Assembly (NCBI GenBank): GCA_945898105.1
Contig: CAMDHL010000002.1
Coordinates: 1-27,477 of the forward strand
Direction: 5' to 3'
Length of the DNA stretch: 27,477 nucleotides
Source of the DNA: Comamonas sp. lk
GTDB lineage: Bacteria > Pseudomonadota > Gammaproteobacteria > Burkholderiales > Burkholderiaceae_C
Shown: positions 24,596 through 27,477 of the stretch, piece by piece
Layout of the letters: every line of letters begins with the position of its first letter
Numbering within the stretch: position 1 is the first letter of the stretch
Translations under genes and position numbers: made by a program
Notes under the pieces: model-generated
Told to the model about the DNA's origin: nothing
The model's database searches: none
Seen by the model: the letters and a program-made list of their open reading frames with translations, nothing else

Positions 24596-25585
24596 ATGGC
24601 CGGGTCCCTTACTACCCCACCGCCTAAGCGCTATTTAACGGCGGCTTTTTATCTGTTTGTCGATCTGCCTGACTGCGCGCAGTTCAAAACGCCGCTGCAA
24701 GCACTCTGTGACGCTGAACAGGTGAAAGGCCTTATTTTGCTAGCCCCCGAGGGCATTAACAGCACGATAGCCGGCCCGGCGAAGGGCGTGCAAACGGTGC
24801 TGGGATGGCTACGCGCCCAGGCCCAATTTGCCCTTTTACAGCATAAAGAATCCTGGTCGAGCAAAGCGCCGTTTCGCCGCATGCGGGTGCGCATCAAAAA
24901 AGAAATTGTCACTATGGGCGTGCCGGGTTTGCGTCCGGCGAGTCAGGCGGGGCGCTATGTCAGCGCGCAGGACTGGAATGCTTTGATCGCCGATCCGGAT
25001 GTGCTGCTGGTGGACACCCGCAATGACTACGAAGTGGAACTTGGCAGCTTTGAAGGCGCCATCAACCCCGGCATCCGGAGCTTTGCGCAATTGCCCGCAT
25101 GGCTGGTGTTGCAAGGCCTCTTCGATCCGGCCAAGCCGCGCAAGGTGGCCATGTTTTGCACTGGCGGTATCCGCTGTGAAAAGTCCACCGCCCTTTTGCG
25201 CAGCCAGGGCATGCAAGAGGTTTATCACCTCGAAGGTGGCATCCTGAAATACCTGGAAACCGTAGCCCCCGAGGTCAGCCGCTGGCAAGGCGAATGCTTT
25301 GTGTTTGACGAGCGCGTGTCGGTGGCCCATGGCGTTCAGACCGGTAGCCACCAACTGTGCCGCTGCTGCCGCCAGCCCTTGCCCCCGGGCGCTCTGGATT
25401 CCATCCAATATGAGCCCGGTGTTAGCTGCCCGCGCTGTTTTGGCCTGACCAGCGAAACCCAGAAAAAAAGCGCACGCGAGCGGCAACGGCAGTGGGAACG
25501 CGCCAAGGCTAAGGCGGCATCGCAAGAAAGTACAGATGGCGAAAGTACCGATAACAACCACGCCACCAAAACCGGCCATGTCTGA
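24596..25585 (+). CDS. trhO: tRNA uridine-34 hydroxylase (rhodanese fold, TrhO/YceA)
   Basis: The 329-residue protein has an N-terminal acylphosphatase-like domain (about 10-100, with KGLILLAPEGINSTIAGP) and a rhodanese domain with the catalytic loop CTGGIRCEKS, Cys188 being the active residue. DVLLVDTRNDYEVELGSFEGAINP is the other rhodanese signature. These match TrhO, which uses prephenate-independent O2-based hydroxylation of U34 to form 5-hydroxyuridine in tRNA. The C-terminal part has two cysteine pairs, CRCC and CPRC, likely a zinc site, and then a basic tail. The start ATG lies 19 bases after dnaJ. The stop overlaps the next gene. Confidence 0.9.
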   Translation: MAGSLTTPPPKRYLTAAFYLFVDLPDCAQFKTPLQALCDAEQVKGLILLAPEGINSTIAGPAKGVQTVLGWLRAQAQFALLQHKESWSSKAPFRRMRVRIKKEIVTMGVPGLRPASQAGRYVSAQDWNALIADPDVLLVDTRNDYEVELGSFEGAINPGIRSFAQLPAWLVLQGLFDPAKPRKVAMFCTGGIRCEKSTALLRSQGMQEVYHLEGGILKYLETVAPEVSRWQGECFVFDERVSVAHGVQTGSHQLCRCCRQPLPPGALDSIQYEPGVSCPRCFGLTSETQKKSARERQRQWERAKAKAASQESTDGESTDNNHATKTGHV

Positions 25586-26222
25586 AAGCCTCCTGCCGGT
25601 CCTCTACTCTTTTCGCCGTTGCCCCTATGCCATGCGGGCGCGACTAGCTTTGAATGCCAGTGGAATCGCAGTAGAACACCGCGAAGTCGAACTCAAGAAC
25701 AAGCCGGCGCGAATGCTGGCCGTATCGTCCAAGGGCACCGTGCCTGTGCTGCTACTGCCAAATGGCAGCGTCATTGAAGAGAGCCTGGATATCATGCGCT
25801 GGGCTTTGCAGGTGCAGGACCCGCTGCACTGGTGGCCGCACGAGCCAACGCAATTGACCGCAACCTTGGCTTTCATAGAAGAAAACGACGGACCGTTTAA
25901 GTATGCCTTGGACCGCTACAAATACCCGCATCGTTTCGGCTTATCCGATGGTGATACATGGCGCGACGTGGGCGCTAAGTTTCTCTTGCGATTGGAGGCG
26001 GTTTTGGTGACGCAGCCGCATCTAGCGGGCAAGCACTGGGGTTTGGGCGATGCCGCGTTGGCACCTTTTATCAGGCAATTTGCGCACACCGACAGGGCCT
26101 GGTTTGCCATGCAGCCCTGGCCGCATCTGGCCCGCTGGCTGGCGGAGTTTGAAGCCTCGGCGGCGTTTGCAGCCATCATGCAAAAACACACCACTTGGAT
26201 CGATCAGTCCTCGTCGGACTAA
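25578..26222 (+). CDS. Glutathione S-transferase-like protein
   Basis: The product is 214 residues with an N-terminal thioredoxin-like domain: VLYSFRRCPYAMRARLAL with Cys15-Pro16, then KNKPARMLAVSSKGTVPVL with the conserved cis-Pro, and VIEESLDIMRWAL with the Glu-Ser glutathione-binding pair. The all-helical C-terminal domain follows. The active residue may be Cys15, as in glutaredoxin-2-like and omega-type GSTs, so it may act as a thiol transferase and not as a classical conjugating enzyme. The ATG at 25578 overlaps the trhO stop by eight bases; an ATG at 25536 is an alternative. Substrate unknown. Confidence 0.87.
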   Translation: MSESLLPVLYSFRRCPYAMRARLALNASGIAVEHREVELKNKPARMLAVSSKGTVPVLLLPNGSVIEESLDIMRWALQVQDPLHWWPHEPTQLTATLAFIEENDGPFKYALDRYKYPHRFGLSDGDTWRDVGAKFLLRLEAVLVTQPHLAGKHWGLGDAALAPFIRQFAHTDRAWFAMQPWPHLARWLAEFEASAAFAAIMQKHTTWIDQSSSD

Positions 26223-26267
26223 ACCCATCCGAGCTTGCCGGGAACTATGCGAGTTGGGCGCGGGTTA

Positions 26268-26282
26268 GGCGCGGCCCGCGCC
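26268..26282. terminator. GC-rich palindrome between convergent genes
   Basis: GGCGCGG and CCGCGCC are perfect inverted arms around one base, between the GST-like gene and the convergent prolyl isomerase gene. There is no T-run on either side, so a role as terminator is uncertain. Confidence 0.35.
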
Positions 26283-26292
26283 GCCAGCCCGC

Positions 26293-27084
26293 TTATTCGA
26301 CCTTGGCAGCCTTCAACAGTTTTTGCACGTACTCGGCCCGCTCATTGGCCATAACGGCATTGATGACTTGCTGTTTGCTCGCATCAAATGTAGGCACTTT
26401 GTATTTGCGCTTGGCATCGAGCTTGAGCACTTGCCAACCTTCTTGGGTTTGAATCGGCAAAGCGGTGACGCCACCCACGGCCATATTCGCCACGACGTTC
26501 GAGAGCAAGGAGTTAATCTGATTCATCAAGAGCCAACCCAGGTTTCCACCGCCCTTAGCGCTCGGATTAATGGATTTTTCGGACGCTAATTTATCAAAGG
26601 CTGCGCCGTCTTTAGCCGCCTTGATGACCGCTTTGGCTTCGGCCTCTGTGGCGGTCACGATATGGCTGATTTGATATTCCTCTGCATCGGCTAACAAGTC
26701 GGCTTGGCGCTTGTATTCGGCACGCAATTTTTCGTCCGAGGGTTTGATTTTTTCATTTTGCTTGGCGACCAATAGTTCGCTAAGTAAAGCGTTTTGCTGC
26801 AAAGCCATTTGCGCCTTGATTACCGGTTCTTTGTCCAGGCCCTGCCTGCGCGCTTCCTGTGCCAGCACTTCGCGCGTTACCAATTCATTACGCAGTTGGT
26901 TGCGCAAGTCCGCGCTGTCCGTGGCACCCTGAGCCAGCGCATTGCTGATCAGCACATCCATCAACTCCGATCCCAACTTGACTCCGTTAACTGTAGCTAC
27001 CGGTTTGGCCGTATCGGCAGCATGAACCGCCATCACCATGCAAGCGCACAGACCAGCGAGTAAGAGTTTTTTACGGGTAATCAT
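26293..27084 (-). CDS. Exported parvulin-type peptidyl-prolyl isomerase
   Basis: The protein is 263 residues from the ATG at 27084 (AAGGTG box eight bases upstream). It has a signal peptide with a basic start MITRKK and hydrophobic core, cleavage near VHA-AD at 22/23. A helical SurA-like N-terminal chaperone part (TVNGVKLGSELMDVLI) follows. The parvulin domain is YQISHIVTATEAEAKAVIKAAKDGAAFDKLA, continuing with SAKGGGNLGW and TQEGWQVLKLD. It resembles PpiC/PrsA-type periplasmic folding factors. An in-frame start 33 bases upstream lacks a ribosome-binding site. The gene follows the acyl-CoA dehydrogenase gene after 97 bases; I see no convincing promoter there. Confidence 0.92.
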   Translation of the reverse strand: MITRKKLLLAGLCACMVMAVHAADTAKPVATVNGVKLGSELMDVLISNALAQGATDSADLRNQLRNELVTREVLAQEARRQGLDKEPVIKAQMALQQNALLSELLVAKQNEKIKPSDEKLRAEYKRQADLLADAEEYQISHIVTATEAEAKAVIKAAKDGAAFDKLASEKSINPSAKGGGNLGWLLMNQINSLLSNVVANMAVGGVTALPIQTQEGWQVLKLDAKRKYKVPTFDASKQQVINAVMANERAEYVQKLLKAAKVE

Positions 27085-27181
27085 GGAATACACCTTACGG
27101 GATTTGAGTTTCAACAATCGGCGTGGATATTAAGACAGCAGTTCCGCATGCAAGCTATCAAGCTCGAATCACTTAGGCAAC

Positions 27182-27477
27182 TCAAAAAGCTTCCAGAGCT
27201 AACGCTGTCACCGCATCGGCGCCATCCACAATGCTGTCCCGCAAGCCAGGCACTTTGGTAAGGATGTGGTCGGCATAAAAACGCGCGGTGCTGATTTTGG
27301 CCTGCATGAAATCTTTATCAATACCCGCCGCCCATTGCGCCTGCGCCACCAGCAACGAGCGGCCCATTTGCCAACCGGCCATCAAATTACCAGCCAGCAT
27401 CAGATAAGGCACGCTTCCGGCATAGACCGCGTTGGGGCTGGCTTTGGAGTGTCCGGCTACGAAGTCCACCACTTCTA
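27182..27477 (-). CDS. Acyl-CoA dehydrogenase, C-terminal end (5' part outside window)
   Basis: Only the last 97 or so residues are present; the frame stays open to the right-hand edge, and the GTG at 27472 is an internal codon. The sequence NAVYAGSVPYLMLAGNLMAGWQMGRSLL, then FMQAKISTARFYADHILTKVPGLRDSIVDGADAV and the end ALALEAF match the C-terminal domain of large acyl-CoA dehydrogenases of the FadE/DmdC-like type. They oxidise acyl-CoA with FAD in fatty-acid or related catabolism. The exact substrate cannot be told from this fragment. Confidence 0.88.
   Translation of the reverse strand, partial: EVVDFVAGHSKASPNAVYAGSVPYLMLAGNLMAGWQMGRSLLVAQAQWAAGIDKDFMQAKISTARFYADHILTKVPGLRDSIVDGADAVTALALEAF

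Noticed and set aside
24836..25579. 247-residue frame antisense to trhO
   Set aside because: Shadow of a well-recognised gene; no domain or start signal.

Overview
The window (27,477 bases, moderately GC-rich) looks like a chromosomal segment of a betaproteobacterium, most likely Burkholderiales and close to Comamonadaceae. The basis is protein-level resemblance: a DnaG/RpoD pair whose sigma factor carries a long Lys/Ala/Pro-rich N-terminal extension, a MarR-NodT-EmrA-EmrB efflux operon, and an SHP/diheme-cytochrome operon. Genes are tightly packed, and no gap without a gene exceeds about 220 bases. I see no transposase, integrase, phage gene, CRISPR array, rRNA or tRNA. The placement is inference from memory of families, not a database search.

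Left part (1-7752): the 3' half of an EamA-type transporter gene; a minus-strand pair of a second EamA transporter and an SDR-fold protein lacking the usual Tyr/Lys catalytic pair; then, divergently, a plus-strand operon of a MarR regulator, a NodT-type outer-membrane lipoprotein, an EmrA-type membrane-fusion protein and an EmrB-type DHA2 pump. A perfect 9-bp inverted repeat lies in the short gap between the two transcription units and probably is the regulator's operator.

Middle part (7756-14011): a minus-strand redox operon encoding SHP (an O2-binding Asn-ligated c-type cytochrome), a diheme cytochrome c (DHC) and a membrane cytochrome b, which together read as a quinol-to-SHP electron chain. 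Next come the two subunits of a 3-oxoacid CoA-transferase (minus strand), then plus-strand slyX, an AhpD-like peroxidase-related gene and an exported gamma-glutamyltransferase.

Right part (14039-27477) is mostly housekeeping: dnaG, rpoD and aroE; an HxlR-type regulator with an FKBP prolyl isomerase; the heat-shock block grpE, dnaK, dnaJ with two sigma-32-like promoters and an intrinsic terminator between dnaK and dnaJ; then trhO overlapping a glutathione S-transferase-like gene. On the minus strand are an exported parvulin-type prolyl isomerase and the 3' end of an acyl-CoA dehydrogenase gene that runs off the window.

I do not find a clearly new multi-gene system. The points most worth a second look are the SHP-DHC-cytochrome b operon, the long histone-like RpoD extension with an AT-rich internal patch, the shared MarR operator that undercuts the annotated-looking start of the divergent transporter, the non-canonical SDR active site, and a recurring arrangement in which a -10 box sits so close to the start codon that slyX, dnaG and marR may be read from leaderless mRNAs.
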